Assembly: GCA_022842065.1 (NCBI GenBank) | Contig: JALHQH010000001.1 | Coordinates: forward strand, 248,001-312,000 | Length of the DNA: 64,000 nt | Reading direction: 5' to 3' | Origin: Caldilineaceae bacterium | GTDB taxonomy: Bacteria > Chloroflexota > Anaerolineae > Caldilineales > Caldilineaceae | Shown: positions 19,647 through 30,872 of the stretch, in pieces | Layout of the letters: each line of letters starts with the position of its first letter | Position numbering within the stretch: position 1 is the first letter of the stretch | The notes under the pieces: model-generated | What the model was told of the DNA's origin: nothing | Seen by the model: only the letters and a program-made list of their open reading frames with translations | Databases searched by the model: none | Made by a program: the position numbers and the translations under genes

Positions 19647-20603
19647 GTGACCGCTCCATACCAGTGGACTGGGCAGCCGCCCCTAGTAGTCTTGCTTGGG
19701 CCGACGGCTGTTGGCAAGACAGCACTGAGCCTTGGCCTTTGTGAACGCTTTCGCGGCGAAGTTGTGGGGGCGGATAGTCGCCAGATCTATCAGGGCATGG
19801 ATATCGGCACGGCCAAACCAACCGAAGCAGAACAGGCTCAAGCACCCCATCACCTCATCGATCTCTGCGCACCGGATGAACCCTTTACGCTGGCTGACTA
19901 CCAAAGACGGGCCTATGCGACGATTGATGCTATTCACAGCCGGGGCAATGTGCCGCTGCTGGTCGGTGGGACAGCGCTCTATCTGCGGGCCGTGGTGCAA
20001 GGGCTACGGATTCCGGAAGTGCCGCCCAATCCAGCCTTGCGTGCCGAACTTGAAGCCCAGTTAGCGACAGCAGGGCGCGAGGCGCTCTTTGCCCAGCTGC
20101 AGCAACTTGATCCGGCAACGGCCGCCGTGATTGATCGGCAAAATCCACGGCGGCTGTTGCGTGCGTTAGAAATTGTGATGAGTACAGGACAGTCGAAGGT
20201 TGCACTGGAGGGCGCTGAGCCACCCCCCTACCAGATCTTGCAGATTGGCCTGGATCGGCCCCGCAACGTCCTCTATGAACGGATCGATCAGCGCGTTGAG
20301 CAGATGATGGCCACAGGATTGCTGGCCGAAACCGAACAGTTATTGGCCAAAGGCTATCGCCCGCCCTTGCCGGCCATCACCAGTTTGGGCTATCGCGAGC
20401 TGATCGCCTACCTGGTGGGCGAATTGACCATGGCAGAGGCAGTGGCAAAGATCAAAACCGAAACCCATCGCTACGTGCGGCAACAGTACACCTGGTTTCG
20501 CAAAATGGAAGGGATCGTCTGGTTTGATCTGGCGCAACAGCCATTGCAGGTGATCGAAGATGCGGTTGCACAATTTCTGACAGCGGCAAGCAAGGCCCCT
20601 TAG
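19647..20603 (+). CDS. miaA: tRNA dimethylallyltransferase
   Basis: A 318-aa enzyme that prenylates A37 of tRNAs reading UNN codons. Signatures: [16 protein letters not shown] as P-loop, [59 protein letters not shown], and the C-terminal [15 protein letters not shown] with [10 protein letters not shown]. The start is GTG at 19647 with GAGGAT upstream. The length is normal. It follows yraN across a short repeat tract. Confidence 0.96.
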   Translation: MTAPYQWTGQPPLVVLLGPTAVGKTALSLGLCERFRGEVVGADSRQIYQGMDIGTAKPTEAEQAQAPHHLIDLCAPDEPFTLADYQRRAYATIDAIHSRGNVPLLVGGTALYLRAVVQGLRIPEVPPNPALRAELEAQLATAGREALFAQLQQLDPATAAVIDRQNPRRLLRALEIVMSTGQSKVALEGAEPPPYQILQIGLDRPRNVLYERIDQRVEQMMATGLLAETEQLLAKGYRPPLPAITSLGYRELIAYLVGELTMAEAVAKIKTETHRYVRQQYTWFRKMEGIVWFDLAQQPLQVIEDAVAQFLTAASKAP

Positions 20604-20630
20604 CTCCAAAGGCGAGCTATTTTACGCTCA

Positions 20631-20659
20631 TTGCAAATACTGACAAGACGAACTATAAT
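20631..20659 (+). promoter_or_regulatory. Candidate promoter of the relA/spoT gene
   Basis: TTGCAA (20631-20636) and TATAAT (20654-20659) are separated by 17 bp, about 59 bp before the ATG at 20718. Confidence 0.45.
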
Positions 20660-20717
20660 TGATTAAGTTCGTGGCGCACAGCCACCTGTGCGCGGACGGG
20701 TTCACAAGGGAGTATAC

Positions 20718-23309
20718 ATGGCGCTCGATTCACAGACCGATAGGATAGATGGGATTAGCGGAGCAGCAACGAATAACCTAAGCATCAATCATGGTAGCGC
20801 TGGCAGCAACGGCACCAATCATCATGGTCATCCGGGCAGTAGCGGACCTGTTACCGAGGGACCAGGCGTCATTCTGCCGACAGTCCCGCCGGCAATGTTG
20901 CCACCGATATCGTCCGCACTCCATATCGCCCCAAATGGCACTTCAACGCGCCTACCCTTGCCCTCTCGTCCCCACTTTGATGGCGATGTGCAACCTAATC
21001 CACCGCTGGAACCGGTCGCTGTTGTCCTCCAGAAACTGACCCCGCTGCCCTGTTCTGATGGCTCGTCGCTGATTACCATTGAGCCAAGCCGCGAAGAGCA
21101 ACAGGCATTGGATCAGCTTTTTCAAGCATTACCACCCAATTTTTTGCGTGCTGATTACGAACAGTTGCTGCGGGCCTACACCGTGGCCAGTTATGCCCAC
21201 CGCCAACAGCAGCGTGAGAGCGGCGAACCCTATATTATTCATCCCATTGCCGTCACCAAAATCCTGGTGGAAATGCGGATGGATGTGAATACGCTGGCGG
21301 CCGGCTTACTCCACGATGTTGCCGAAGATTCCGAATTTACCATCGACTATTTACGTGAGCATTTTGGCCCGGTGGTGGCAATGTTAGTCGATGGGGTAAC
21401 CAAACTCAAGCGGATTAAAGAGTTGGGCAACACGCGCGAGACCATGTCTGACAGCAAGGCGGAGTCGTTGCGCAAAATGTTCCTGGCGATGGTTGAAGAT
21501 ATCCGCGTGGTGTTGATCAAATTAGCCGATCGACTTCACAACATGCGTACGCTGGGCACCCAGAAAGAGTACAAGCGTCGCCGGATTGCGCGCGAAACAC
21601 TGGAAATTTTCGCCCCGCTGGCCAATCGGCTGGGCATCTGGAAAATCAAGTCTGAACTCGAAGATCTGAGCTTCCGCTATCTAGAACCGACCGCTTATCG
21701 CGATCTCGCCAAAGCAATCCAGCAGAAAAAGGAAGAACGCGACAAGTGGGTCCTGCGCATAAAGGGCGAACTTGAACGCGAATTGGCGCATGTGGGCATC
21801 CACGCCGAAGTCTCTGCCCGCACCAAACATATCTATAGCATCTGGCGCAAGATGAAGCGCAAAGAAGTCGATTTCGATCAGATCTATGATGTCTATGGCT
21901 TTCGCGTGCTCGTCGATTCCGAAGCCCAATGTTATGCCGCGCTCGGCATTGTCCACAGCCTCTGGCGGCCGATCCCCGGTGAGTTCGACGACTATATTGC
22001 CAACCCTAAGAACAACATGTATCGCAGTCTGCACACAGCAGTGGTGAGCAAACGCAGTGGCCGCCCCATGGAGGTGCAGATCCGCACACAAGATATGCAC
22101 CATGTTGCCGAGTATGGGATTGCCGCGCATTGGCAGTACAAAGAGCAATCCAAACACGATGCCGATTTTCAGCGCAAGGTGGCGTGGATCCGGCAACTGA
22201 TGGAATGGCGGCAGGATGTCACCGACGCCGACGAGTTTATGAATAGCATGAAGACCGATGTTTTTAAGGATCGGGTCTTTGTCTTTACGCCGCAGGGAGA
22301 TGTGGTCGATATGCCGGCGGGTGCGACCGCGATTGATTTTGCCTATTCGATTCACACCGAATTAGGCCACCGGTGCCGGGGGGCCAATGTCAATGGGCGC
22401 TTGGTACCGCTGGACTACAAACTTAAAAATGGGGATCAGGTTTCGATTATTGCCGCCAAACGGGGCGGGCCAAGCCGCGATTGGCTCAACCCTAATCTTG
22501 AATATGTGGCCACGCAACGGGCCCGCAGTAAGATTCGTACCTGGCTGCGCAAACAAGGGCGCGAGGAAAATGTCCAACGGGGACGACAGATGTTGGACAA
22601 AGAGTTACGGCGCCTCTCAGTTACATTAACGGTGGAGGCGTTAGCCAAGCTCTTTAATTTTGAACGGGTCGATGACTTCTATGCCGCCGTCGGCTATGGC
22701 GACATTAACTCGCAACAGATTGGCCAGCGCGTCTTTGACCAGGAACGCCGTGAACAGGAACGCTTGGCCGCGCAAAGTGGCATCCTTATTAACACCCGCA
22801 TCCCTCGCTCGACCAATGGGGGCAATGGCAGCAATGGCACCGGCGGTGCAGCAACCAGTGGCTTGATGGTCCAAGGCGTAGAGGGGCTTTTAACCCAATT
22901 GGGTCGCTGCTGCCATCCGATTCCAGGTGATCCGATTACCGGCTATGTAACCAAGGGCCGTGGTGTCACCATTCATCGCACGGATTGTCCCAATGTAGCG
23001 ACGATTGTGCGACGTGGCTACACGCAGCGGCTCATTGATGTCCAATGGGCCACCGACCGTAGTGAGACCTACCCGGTTAAGATCCAGATCAGTGCCTATG
23101 ATCGTTCCGGGCTGATGCGTGATGTCGCCAGCCTAGTCGCCGATGAACATATCAATATGCTCAGTGTGGAAGCATTAACCGGGCAAAAAGATAATTTGGC
23201 ATTGATCAATGCCACGTTAGAGATTGCTGATGTGGCGCAACTGATGCGCGTCCTGACCAAAATTGACCGCCTACCCAACATTGTTGAAGCCCGGCGCACC
23301 ATCGGGTAA
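20718..23309 (+). CDS. RelA/SpoT-type (p)ppGpp synthetase/hydrolase
   Basis: An 863-aa long RSH stringent-response enzyme. After an unusual low-complexity N-terminal extension of roughly 135 residues rich in Gly, Ser, Asn, His and Pro comes the hydrolase domain ([32 protein letters not shown] with the metal-binding [13 protein letters not shown]). The synthetase domain follows ([29 protein letters not shown]), then TGS ([31 protein letters not shown]), a CC-containing zinc-finger region ([11 protein letters not shown]) and a C-terminal ACT domain ([13 protein letters not shown]). AAGGGAG lies 6 nt before ATG 20718; an in-frame GTG at 20688 is less likely. HD is kept, so both activities are expected. 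Confidence 0.95.
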   Translation: MALDSQTDRIDGISGAATNNLSINHGSAGSNGTNHHGHPGSSGPVTEGPGVILPTVPPAMLPPISSALHIAPNGTSTRLPLPSRPHFDGDVQPNPPLEPVAVVLQKLTPLPCSDGSSLITIEPSREEQQALDQLFQALPPNFLRADYEQLLRAYTVASYAHRQQQRESGEPYIIHPIAVTKILVEMRMDVNTLAAGLLHDVAEDSEFTIDYLREHFGPVVAMLVDGVTKLKRIKELGNTRETMSDSKAESLRKMFLAMVEDIRVVLIKLADRLHNMRTLGTQKEYKRRRIARETLEIFAPLANRLGIWKIKSELEDLSFRYLEPTAYRDLAKAIQQKKEERDKWVLRIKGELERELAHVGIHAEVSARTKHIYSIWRKMKRKEVDFDQIYDVYGFRVLVDSEAQCYAALGIVHSLWRPIPGEFDDYIANPKNNMYRSLHTAVVSKRSGRPMEVQIRTQDMHHVAEYGIAAHWQYKEQSKHDADFQRKVAWIRQLMEWRQDVTDADEFMNSMKTDVFKDRVFVFTPQGDVVDMPAGATAIDFAYSIHTELGHRCRGANVNGRLVPLDYKLKNGDQVSIIAAKRGGPSRDWLNPNLEYVATQRARSKIRTWLRKQGREENVQRGRQMLDKELRRLSVTLTVEALAKLFNFERVDDFYAAVGYGDINSQQIGQRVFDQERREQERLAAQSGILINTRIPRSTNGGNGSNGTGGAATSGLMVQGVEGLLTQLGRCCHPIPGDPITGYVTKGRGVTIHRTDCPNVATIVRRGYTQRLIDVQWATDRSETYPVKIQISAYDRSGLMRDVASLVADEHINMLSVEALTGQKDNLALINATLEIADVAQLMRVLTKIDRLPNIVEARRTIG

Positions 23310-23383
23310 GTGGTGCAGAAGCAACGACTTCCGTGCGCCTGCCATCAGTTTGAAAAGCGTTTTTTGACGCTCAGGTTGGTTGA

Positions 23384-24139
23384 TTATTTAACATTGAAAC
23401 AATAACCGACGCCGCGCACGGTCTTAAGATAGCGCGGTTTAGAGGGGTTTTCTTCAATGCGCTCGCGCAACCAACGCACATGGACATCAAGCGTGCGCGT
23501 ATCCTCTAGATAAGAGGTTTCCCAAACTGCCTCCATAATCACACGACGCTCCACCACTTTCCCTTCATGCGCCATTAAGAGTTTGAGCAGCGCACATTGC
23601 TTAGGGGTCATGGCATATTGCCCCTTCGGCGTAGTGACTGTACGCGTTGCCATATCTAACTCAATCGCGCCACAACGTAATTGATGTTCAGTCTCTTTAC
23701 GCCCCAATTGTTTAAGGCTCTTGATCACCTTCTCTGTGATGAGGGGCAGTTCAATCAACCCATCAAATTGAAAGTTGTCACCGGTTGGACGGCTAGCGAC
23801 CGCCAGAATTGCCACCATCGGTAAGCGATAGCGTACAACTTCGCAGAAGCGCGTACGGCTGGCCTGTTTTTGCGAAATTTCAACCAAAATCGCCGTCGGT
23901 GGCTGCGCGCGCAGGCGTTGGAGTGCCGATTTTTGATTAGTGGCAATTTCAAAAGCGACCGCGGGCAGACCAAGCGTCGAAGAGACGCCATCACGGCTGC
24001 CATTACGGTGGGGAGCATGTTCAGTGGCAACTTGTTTACGGATAATTTGATTATGGTGCTCGAACAATGTCTGTAGATCATCAAAGATCTGCGCTTTGCG
24101 ACCGACATACAAAATTCGAAATAGTTCCGAGTAGGTCAT
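23384..24139 (-). CDS. OmpR-family DNA-binding regulator with degenerate receiver
   Basis: A 251-aa protein. The C-terminal 100 residues form a standard winged-helix domain (GAIELDMATRTVTTPKGQYAMTPKQCALLKLLM, VWETSYLEDTRTLDVHVRWLRERIEENPSKPRYLKTVRGVGYCF). The N-terminal part keeps a receiver-like outline, but the usual phospho-acceptor Asp appears as Glu in PPTAILVEISQ, and the region is loosened by an insertion. It may be a phosphorylation-independent regulator. No sensor kinase gene is adjacent. It lies convergent to relA/spoT and 166 bp downstream of pepF in the same orientation. Confidence 0.85.
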   Translation of the reverse strand: MTYSELFRILYVGRKAQIFDDLQTLFEHHNQIIRKQVATEHAPHRNGSRDGVSSTLGLPAVAFEIATNQKSALQRLRAQPPTAILVEISQKQASRTRFCEVVRYRLPMVAILAVASRPTGDNFQFDGLIELPLITEKVIKSLKQLGRKETEHQLRCGAIELDMATRTVTTPKGQYAMTPKQCALLKLLMAHEGKVVERRVIMEAVWETSYLEDTRTLDVHVRWLRERIEENPSKPRYLKTVRGVGYCFNVK

Positions 24140-24204
24140 CTGCTGCTGCTGTTAGTTATGGACTAAAGTAAGTGCAGTATAGTCGAAAGTGGCCAATCCT
24201 GCAA

Positions 24205-24243
24205 TCAAAAGGGGGCAAGCATCACACGCGCTCGCCCCCTTTA
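24205..24243 (-). terminator. Terminator downstream of oligoendopeptidase F
   Basis: GGGGGCAAGC (24211-24220) pairs with the region CTCGCCCCC (24231-24239) with one mismatch. On the minus strand the hairpin is followed by TTTT. It ends transcription from 24306 before the regulator gene. Confidence 0.75.
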
Positions 24244-24305
24244 TCCTTGGCGTTAGCATACTTACCCAACCGCAATCTATCACAAAAAACGCGGTCGGCG
24301 TTGCT

Positions 24306-26105
24306 TTACACTTCGAGCGCTTCCAATTCGTCAATGACATCGCGGATCACATCAAAACCGCCCTGCCAGAAGGCACGCTCCTTGATGTTAATGCCAGTCT
24401 CTTGCAGGATCTCTTCCGGTCGCGCCGAACCCCCATAGGCGAGCAGTTTCATATAACCCGGCTTAAAGGCTTCGCCTTCCTGCTGATAGCGCCGGTAGAG
24501 AGAAAGCACCAGCAGTTGGCCAAAGCTATAGGCATAACAATAGAAAGGGGTCTGGTAGATGTGGGGAATGCTAATCCATTCATACTGAAATTCGTCAGCG
24601 ATCTCTAAACTATCACCGAACTGTTCCTTGAGATTTTCCATGTAGAGCGCGTGCAACTCTTCCGGCGAGCGATTATCGATAATCGCCTGGTGGGCAGTGC
24701 GCTCAAAGATCACAAAGAAGGCCTGGCGCATCACCGTGGCGTACATATCATCAGCGGAGGCCGCCAGCAATTCACGGCGGACGAGTGGATCTTTTTCCTC
24801 GCTTAGAAAGCGCTCGGTCAATAACATTTCGGCAAAGACGGAAGCGGTCTCGGCCAGCGGCAGCGTCGGGTGCTGGGTAAGCAGCGAGTGATCTTCGGCC
24901 AACATGCTGTGGATGGCGTGACCAAGTTCGTGAGCAAGGGTGGCGACATCACGAACGCGGCCAGTGTAATTCATCAACACCCACGGCGTCAGGCTAGGCA
25001 GCACGGTGGCACAAAACGCGCCGCCCCGTTTACCCTTACGCACTTCGCTGTCAATGTGATTTTGGGCAAAGACCCGCGTCGCATGTTCAGCCACGTCGGG
25101 ATGAAAGCGTTGAAAGGTATCGAGCACCATATCAACGGCCTCGCGGTACTCCACCTTGCGGTCCGAAGTGGCAAGTGGGGCGTAGATATCGTAGCGGCGT
25201 AGCTTTTCTACCCCCATCCAACCAGCCTTAAGCTTAAAGTAACGCTGGAACAGGCCGGCATTGGCGCGGCAGACATCAAGCAGCGCATCAACCGCCTCGT
25301 CGGGAATATCATTAGCGACGTTGCGGACGGCAATCGGGGAGGCGTAGCCACGCAGTTGCACTTGTTCATTATACCAATCGCGCACACGGTTGACATAGAC
25401 CTGGGCCAGAATATTCGCCTCTTGGCCAAAGACCCGGTAGAGTTCCTGATAGGCGGCGGCGCGCAGTTCCGGATCGCGCGATTGGGCGTAGCTCATCAAC
25501 CCATCGCGGGTCAAGCTCTTCTTTTCGCCCTCAACCTCAATTGTAAACTCAAGCCGGTTAGTCAACATGGAGTAGAGTGTCATTACACCATCAATGCCAT
25601 TCGCATCTTTGGTATTGATCAACTGCTCGGATTTTTCATCCAACGTATACGGCTTGGTCCGGCGTAAATCTTCCAGATAATGACGATAATCAGCGAAGCT
25701 AGTCGCACTGGGCAAGAGTGCGGCCGCTTCATCATCATCAAGCGCCTTCCACCAAAGATCAAAGAAGAGGGTGCGATTTTGGATCTCGGTTGTCACTTGC
25801 TGAATGCGATTGCGATAGGTCAGTGCCGCCGAAGATTGTGTGTCGGCCGAGAACCAGAGGCCACCATAGGCACTCAGCAAATAGATCTGCTCGACCAGTG
25901 ATTCATATTCACCCATCATGTTGATGAGCAATTCAGGCTCCATCTCTGGATCCAACTGGTCGCGTTGGGCGACAAAGTTCTGCACGCGCGTATCAAGCGC
26001 GTGCAGTCGTTCCTGAATCACGGCCTCGGTGGTATCAGGTACCAGTTCCGAGAGATCCCAGGTTGTCAATTCATACATTGGTTTTTCGGCTACCGCCACA
26101 CTCAT
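24306..26105 (-). CDS. pepF: M3 family oligoendopeptidase F
   Basis: A 599-aa cytoplasmic zinc endopeptidase that degrades short peptides. The catalytic HExxH motif is in VATLAHELGHAIHSML, with the downstream Glu ligand in LPLAETASVFAEML. Other family parts include the N-terminal WDLSELVPD, PSLTPWVLMNYTGRVRDV and the C-terminal YCYAYSFGQLLVLSLYRRYQQEG. AAGGAAA precedes the start. Its peptide-processing role is compatible with the peptide-directed island further right, but it is separated by aconitase and has its own terminator. Confidence 0.95.
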   Translation of the reverse strand: MSVAVAEKPMYELTTWDLSELVPDTTEAVIQERLHALDTRVQNFVAQRDQLDPEMEPELLINMMGEYESLVEQIYLLSAYGGLWFSADTQSSAALTYRNRIQQVTTEIQNRTLFFDLWWKALDDDEAAALLPSATSFADYRHYLEDLRRTKPYTLDEKSEQLINTKDANGIDGVMTLYSMLTNRLEFTIEVEGEKKSLTRDGLMSYAQSRDPELRAAAYQELYRVFGQEANILAQVYVNRVRDWYNEQVQLRGYASPIAVRNVANDIPDEAVDALLDVCRANAGLFQRYFKLKAGWMGVEKLRRYDIYAPLATSDRKVEYREAVDMVLDTFQRFHPDVAEHATRVFAQNHIDSEVRKGKRGGAFCATVLPSLTPWVLMNYTGRVRDVATLAHELGHAIHSMLAEDHSLLTQHPTLPLAETASVFAEMLLTERFLSEEKDPLVRRELLAASADDMYATVMRQAFFVIFERTAHQAIIDNRSPEELHALYMENLKEQFGDSLEIADEFQYEWISIPHIYQTPFYCYAYSFGQLLVLSLYRRYQQEGEAFKPGYMKLLAYGGSARPEEILQETGINIKERAFWQGGFDVIRDVIDELEALEV

Positions 26106-26145
26106 CGCTTTTTTCCTTTTCTATCCCGCATCCGCTAGAGGAACG

Positions 26146-26202
26146 AATTAATAATTAATAGAAAACAATTAATCATTAATTATTTTCTATTAATTATTAA
26201 TT
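26146..26202. repeat. 20-bp AT-only type inverted repeat
   Basis: AATTAATAATTAATAGAAAA (26146-26165) is exactly inverted at 26183-26202 around a 17-nt AT-rich loop. It lies in the 112-bp gap between the co-directional acnA stop and pepF start. It is compositionally unlike its GC-rich surroundings. Confidence 0.85.
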
Positions 26203-26217
26203 ATATTCTGGTGTTAA

Positions 26218-28923
26218 TCACGACAGCGCCATGCGCCGCAACACGGTCTGTAGAATGCCGCCATTCTTGTAGTAATTGACTTCGACCGGGGTATCGATGC
26301 GGCTAACCGCCTGGAACTCAATCACCGTCCCATTTTGGGTGGTCGCCCGGACAATATATTCCTGCCCTTGCACCATATCATCACTCAAACCCAGAATATC
26401 GAAGGTTTCAAAGCCGCTCAGCCCCAACGTGGCAGCGCTTTGACCAGCCTTGAATTGTAAGGGTAGCACGCCCATGCCGACCAGGTTGCTGCGGTGGATG
26501 CGTTCAAAGCTTTCGGCAATCACGGCGCGTACGCCCTGTAACTGTACACCTTTGGCCGCCCAGTCACGGCTGGAGCCGGTGCCATACTCTTTGCCAGCCA
26601 AAATGATCAAAGGGGTGCCATCGTTGACATATTTCATGGCGGCGTCGTAGATCGTCAGCTTTTCCATTTTGGGGATATAGACGGTATCGCCCCCTTCGTC
26701 GCCATCGAGCATCTGATTTTTAATGCGGATGTTAGCAAAGGTGCCACGCATCATCACCTCGTGGTTGCCGCGGCGACTGCCATAGCTGTTCCACTCGGAG
26801 CGGTCAACGCCGTGGGCTTCCAGATATTGCGCCGCCGGGCTACCCTTGGCAATGTTGCCGGCCGGGCTAATATGGTCGGTCGTGGTGCTATCAGGCATCA
26901 TCGCCAAGACGCGCGCACCGACAATTGGTTGCACCGGTTGCACTTCGGGGGTAATCGTAAAGAAGGGCGGTTCTTTGATGTAGGTGCTAGTGGCATCCCA
27001 GTTAAAGAGCTCGCCGCCCGCAACCGGGATCTCGTTAAACTCTTCATTACCGTTGAAGACATTAGCATACTGGGCGCGGTACATCTCCGGGTTGAGGCTG
27101 CGGCGAATCGCGCTCTGGATTTCATCTTGGCTGGGCCAGATGTCGCGCAGGTAGACGGCTTCGCCATTCGGATCATAGCCCAGCGGATCGTTGTCCATAT
27201 CGATATTCACCGTGCCGGCAATCGCATAGGCGACGACTAAGGGCGGCGAGGCCAGGAAGTTTGCCCGCGCATCCGGGCTGACGCGGCCTTCAAAGTTGCG
27301 GTTGCCGCTGAGGACCGCCGCCGCGACCAGATCGCCATCGTTAATGGCTTTGCTAATATGCTCTGGCAGCGGACCACTGTTACCGATACAGGTGGTGCAG
27401 CCATAACCCACCGTGTGGAAATTGAGCGCTTCGAGATAGGGGATAAAACCACCGGCTTCCAGATAGCTGGTCACCACTTTGCTGCCGGGGGCCAGGCTGG
27501 TCTTGACCCACGGTTTGACATCCAACCCACGCTCGACGGCCTTTTTCGCCAACAGCCCGGCCCCAACCATGACACTGGGGTTGCTTGTGTTGGTGCAGGA
27601 GGTAATCGCCGCAATGACAACACTGCCGTGGGTGAGATCGTAGACACGCCCGTTATTGGTGACAGTAACCGTTTTCTTCAAATCATCAGAGCTCAGGCCA
27701 AAGCCTTTCGGGCCAACCGGCGCAGTCAGACTCTTATCCCACTCGCTCTTCATTTTGGCCAGATCAACCCGATCCTGGGGACGTTTGGGGCCGGCCAGGG
27801 CAGGGCGAACGGTGCTCATGTCCAGCTCCAGGGTGTCACTGAAGTCGGCCTCGACGGTGTTGGCATCATGGAAAAGACCCTGCTCTTTGCAATAACGCTC
27901 AACCAGATCGACCTGCTCTTCACTGCGCCCGGTGCCAATCATATAGCGCAAAGTCTCTTCGTCAATCGGGAAGAAGCCAATCGTTGCCCCATATTCAGGG
28001 GCCATGTTGGCAATCGTGGCGCGGTCAGGCAGGCTCAACTTGGGCAGACCAGGGCCGTAGAACTCGACAAATTTGCCGACCACGCCCTTCTTGCGCAACA
28101 TTTCGGTGACGCGCAAAACCAAGTCGGTGGCCGTCGCGCCTTCGGGTAGCGCGCCCATCAGCTTGAAGCCAACCACTTCGGGCAGCAACATGTAGATCGG
28201 CTGCCCCAACATCACGGCCTCGGCTTCAATGCCACCAACACCCCAGCCAAGCACACCCAGCCCATTGATCATGGTCGTGTGGCTATCTGTGCCGACGAGC
28301 GAGTCCGGATAGGCGACAGGCAGACCGTTAAAGGGGGCCGTAATAACCGCAGAGGCCAGATATTCCAGGTTGACTTGATGGACAATCCCCGTGGCCGGCG
28401 GCACGACGCGGAAGTTGTCGAAAGCTTCCTGACCCCACTTTAGAAATTCGTAGCGTTCGCGGTTGCGTTCAAATTCGCGTTCAGCGTTGTACATCAACGC
28501 AAAGACACTACCAAAGCGATCAACCTGCACACTGTGATCGATCACCAGATCAACCGGCACCAGGGGGTTGACCTTCTTGGGGTCGCCGCCCATGCGCGCC
28601 ATGGCATTACGCAGCGCCGCCAGATCGACCACACTGGGCACGCCGGTAAAATCTTGCAGCACGACACGCGCCGGTTTGAAAGGAATTTCCACCTTGCCCG
28701 CCGTTTCGGGGCTCCACTGCGCAATCGTCTCTACTGCTTCTTTGGTAATTTCAAAACCGTCGGCCTGGCGTAACGCGGCCTCGAGCAATACGCGAATCGA
28801 GAAGGGGAGGCGACTAATTTTGGCGACCCCTGCCTTTTCCAGCGCAGAAAGGCGAAAAATCACCGCTTCCCCACTGCCGGTATCAAATGTATCTTTGGCT
28901 TGGAAAAAATCCTGTACAGCCAT
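26218..28923 (-). CDS. acnA: Aconitate hydratase A
   Basis: A 901-aa TCA-cycle enzyme that interconverts citrate and isocitrate through a [4Fe-4S] cluster. Cluster cysteines are in [15 protein letters not shown] and [17 protein letters not shown]. Other signatures include [29 protein letters not shown] and the swivel-domain pieces [22 protein letters not shown] and [16 protein letters not shown]. The length is typical for the AcnA/IRP group. The mRNA would begin with a long hairpin at 28943-29015, 20 nt before the start codon. Function is certain; regulation by the hairpin is inferred. Confidence 0.97.
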   Translation of the reverse strand: MAVQDFFQAKDTFDTGSGEAVIFRLSALEKAGVAKISRLPFSIRVLLEAALRQADGFEITKEAVETIAQWSPETAGKVEIPFKPARVVLQDFTGVPSVVDLAALRNAMARMGGDPKKVNPLVPVDLVIDHSVQVDRFGSVFALMYNAEREFERNRERYEFLKWGQEAFDNFRVVPPATGIVHQVNLEYLASAVITAPFNGLPVAYPDSLVGTDSHTTMINGLGVLGWGVGGIEAEAVMLGQPIYMLLPEVVGFKLMGALPEGATATDLVLRVTEMLRKKGVVGKFVEFYGPGLPKLSLPDRATIANMAPEYGATIGFFPIDEETLRYMIGTGRSEEQVDLVERYCKEQGLFHDANTVEADFSDTLELDMSTVRPALAGPKRPQDRVDLAKMKSEWDKSLTAPVGPKGFGLSSDDLKKTVTVTNNGRVYDLTHGSVVIAAITSCTNTSNPSVMVGAGLLAKKAVERGLDVKPWVKTSLAPGSKVVTSYLEAGGFIPYLEALNFHTVGYGCTTCIGNSGPLPEHISKAINDGDLVAAAVLSGNRNFEGRVSPDARANFLASPPLVVAYAIAGTVNIDMDNDPLGYDPNGEAVYLRDIWPSQDEIQSAIRRSLNPEMYRAQYANVFNGNEEFNEIPVAGGELFNWDATSTYIKEPPFFTITPEVQPVQPIVGARVLAMMPDSTTTDHISPAGNIAKGSPAAQYLEAHGVDRSEWNSYGSRRGNHEVMMRGTFANIRIKNQMLDGDEGGDTVYIPKMEKLTIYDAAMKYVNDGTPLIILAGKEYGTGSSRDWAAKGVQLQGVRAVIAESFERIHRSNLVGMGVLPLQFKAGQSAATLGLSGFETFDILGLSDDMVQGQEYIVRATTQNGTVIEFQAVSRIDTPVEVNYYKNGGILQTVLRRMALS

Positions 28924-28942
28924 CTATCATTCCTTTCCTAGT

Positions 28943-29015
28943 TATACTTTGCTCTCAGTGCGAACTAGAGTTTTCCTGCTGGTCAACCCCCAGTTCGCAC
29001 TGAGAGCAAAGTATA
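28943..29015 (-). promoter_or_regulatory. 24-bp perfect hairpin in the acnA leader
   Basis: TATACTTTGCTCTCAGTG... (28943-28966) is inverted exactly at 28992-29015 around a 25-nt loop. It sits 20 nt upstream of the acnA ATG. It may influence ribosome access or be a dyad operator. It does not look like a canonical IRE. Confidence 0.6.
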
Positions 29016-29431
29016 GGTATGCGCAAATCAGTTTGTGCGCTAATGATACCAGTTTTTCAGGGAAAGCTGTAAAATTGTGTTAGGGTTTGGGCAAAATGTT
29101 GCACAGCCCGAGACAGGTCAACCTTAGCGATAGCGCCAATAAATATGACGCGACGGCGCTGCGCTCATGCGAGCGCTATCAGTGTCATGTTTATTTGACG
29201 CGTTGATGATCCTTTGCGCTGAATGAGAACCGGCGTTTTGTACAGCAATAAAAATTCCGGTTCTCATGTCAACCGCAGTATAGATCTATCTAAGTCAACG
29301 GTAATCAGCTAGGATCGTGTGATGTCATTCACTGGGTGCGATAACGGCGGCAACGATGAAGGGCAAGGCGCATGAGGAGAACAAGGTCGGTGCGGTAGGG
29401 CTACCGCACAGGCCGTGAGTAGTCGTAAGCT
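29016..29431. other. Gene-free region with inverted repeats between acnA and allantoinase genes
   Basis: No convincing gene. TGAGAACCGG (29224-29233) is inverted at 29257-29266, and GATAGCGC near 29130 is inverted near 29172. The region lies upstream of acnA and downstream of the allantoinase-like gene, both on the minus strand. Confidence 0.5.
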
Positions 29432-30820
29432 TTACAACGAGAAGAGACCAACCGGGCGCACGAACCGACCATTGCCGCTGGCAAGCACAATTTGGCCCTG
29501 ATCAAAAACAACCTGCCCATTCACAATCGTCGTTTTTACGAGACCTTGGACAGGCCGACCTTGATAGAGACGATTGATTGCTTTGGCCTTTGTCAACCAC
29601 CCTTCACTATCAACCAAACCGGCAGGGGCTGGATCATACAGGGCAAGATCAGCATCCGCCCCCACCTGAATGCGCCCTTTGCCAGGAAAATTAAAGAGCG
29701 CAGCAGGCTTGGTACAGAGCCAATCGACCGCTTGCTCCAGCGTAATGTGGCCACGCAAGGCTTCGGTCAGCACGCCGGGGACTAAGGCCTCAACGCCTGG
29801 GGCGCCAATCGCGCCCTGCCAAATATTGTCGATGCCCCGTTCTTTTTCCGCCAGCGTAAAGGGGCTATGGTCGGTGGTGATGGCCAACAGCGAGCCATCG
29901 CGTAGACCCGCCCACAAGGCCTGCTGATCAGCAGCGGTGCGCAACGGCGGCTTGATCATGGCAAAAGGACCATGTTTGGCCATATCGGCCTCGGTAAAAA
30001 AGAGATAATGCGGGCAAGTTTCGCCGGTCATGGGTAGCCCCATGGCCTGGCCGGCCTGTAACGCCTGCAAAGCCGCGGCACAAGAGACGTGCGCGATATG
30101 GACGCGTGCACCGGTGCCCTGACAGAGGGCCGCCAACTGCGCAACGCTCATCGCTTCCACTACGGGTGGTCGGCTCTCGACAAAGGCCATGGGGTCTACA
30201 CGCCCAGTGGCTTGGATGCGCTGGGCAAAGAGGTCGATCAGCGGTTGGTTCTCCGCATGAAACGCGGTCAGCAACCCGGTCTCTTTCGTCATTTCTAAGG
30301 CCTGATAAATTTCGGCCTCATTCTCAATACAGATGCCGAGAAATTCATCTTCCCGCCCTTTCGGGGTGGCATGGGTAAAGACCTTAAAGCCACAGGCGCC
30401 CGCCTCGGCCATGCCCAGAATCTCGCCGCGATCTAACAACCCTGGTGCGCCATAAAAGCCAATGTTGACATAACTTTCTGAGCGCGCCAATGCCTTGCGA
30501 TCTTCAAGGATATCACGCCGGGCACAGCCGGGGATACTGATGGGCATCTCCAACAAGGTGGTCACACCACCGGCCGCGGCGGCGCGGGTTTCGCTGGCAA
30601 AGGTGGCGCGCTCAGGGTGGCCAGGCGCACGGATGTGAAAGTGAATATCGATGATGCCGGGCAACAGCAGCAAGCCGTCCGCATTGATCTCTTGGCGTGC
30701 AGCCGGCAATGCCCCCGGTTGGGCCACCAACACAATTTTATCATTCTCGATCCCCACATCGGCGACCAAACGTCCCGTTGCGTTAATGACCGTAGCGCCT
30801 TTAATGGCAATATCTAGCAT
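29432..30820 (-). CDS. Allantoinase/dihydroorotase-family cyclic amidohydrolase
   Basis: A 462-aa amidohydrolase that would open a cyclic amide such as allantoin, hydantoin or a dihydropyrimidine. Metal motifs: IDIHFHIRAPGHPE (HxH), GACGFKVFTHA (candidate carboxylated Lys), HIAHVS and ITTDHSPF (terminal Asp). The C-terminus ends with the usual IQVGADADLALYDP and GRPVQGLVKTTIVNGQVVFDQG. The start is taken at 30820 (MLDIAIKGATVIN), with GGGAGAC upstream. It lies at the end of the minus-strand arm of the catabolic island, after an aminotransferase gene and a structured spacer. No uricase or allantoate enzymes are near, so allantoin itself is not assured. Confidence 0.85.
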   Translation of the reverse strand: MLDIAIKGATVINATGRLVADVGIENDKIVLVAQPGALPAARQEINADGLLLLPGIIDIHFHIRAPGHPERATFASETRAAAAGGVTTLLEMPISIPGCARRDILEDRKALARSESYVNIGFYGAPGLLDRGEILGMAEAGACGFKVFTHATPKGREDEFLGICIENEAEIYQALEMTKETGLLTAFHAENQPLIDLFAQRIQATGRVDPMAFVESRPPVVEAMSVAQLAALCQGTGARVHIAHVSCAAALQALQAGQAMGLPMTGETCPHYLFFTEADMAKHGPFAMIKPPLRTAADQQALWAGLRDGSLLAITTDHSPFTLAEKERGIDNIWQGAIGAPGVEALVPGVLTEALRGHITLEQAVDWLCTKPAALFNFPGKGRIQVGADADLALYDPAPAGLVDSEGWLTKAKAINRLYQGRPVQGLVKTTIVNGQVVFDQGQIVLASGNGRFVRPVGLFSL

Positions 30821-30872
30821 GGCAGTCTCCCTGCGGTAGTATTCTAGTTGCGAAGCGAAGAGGGACAATCGC

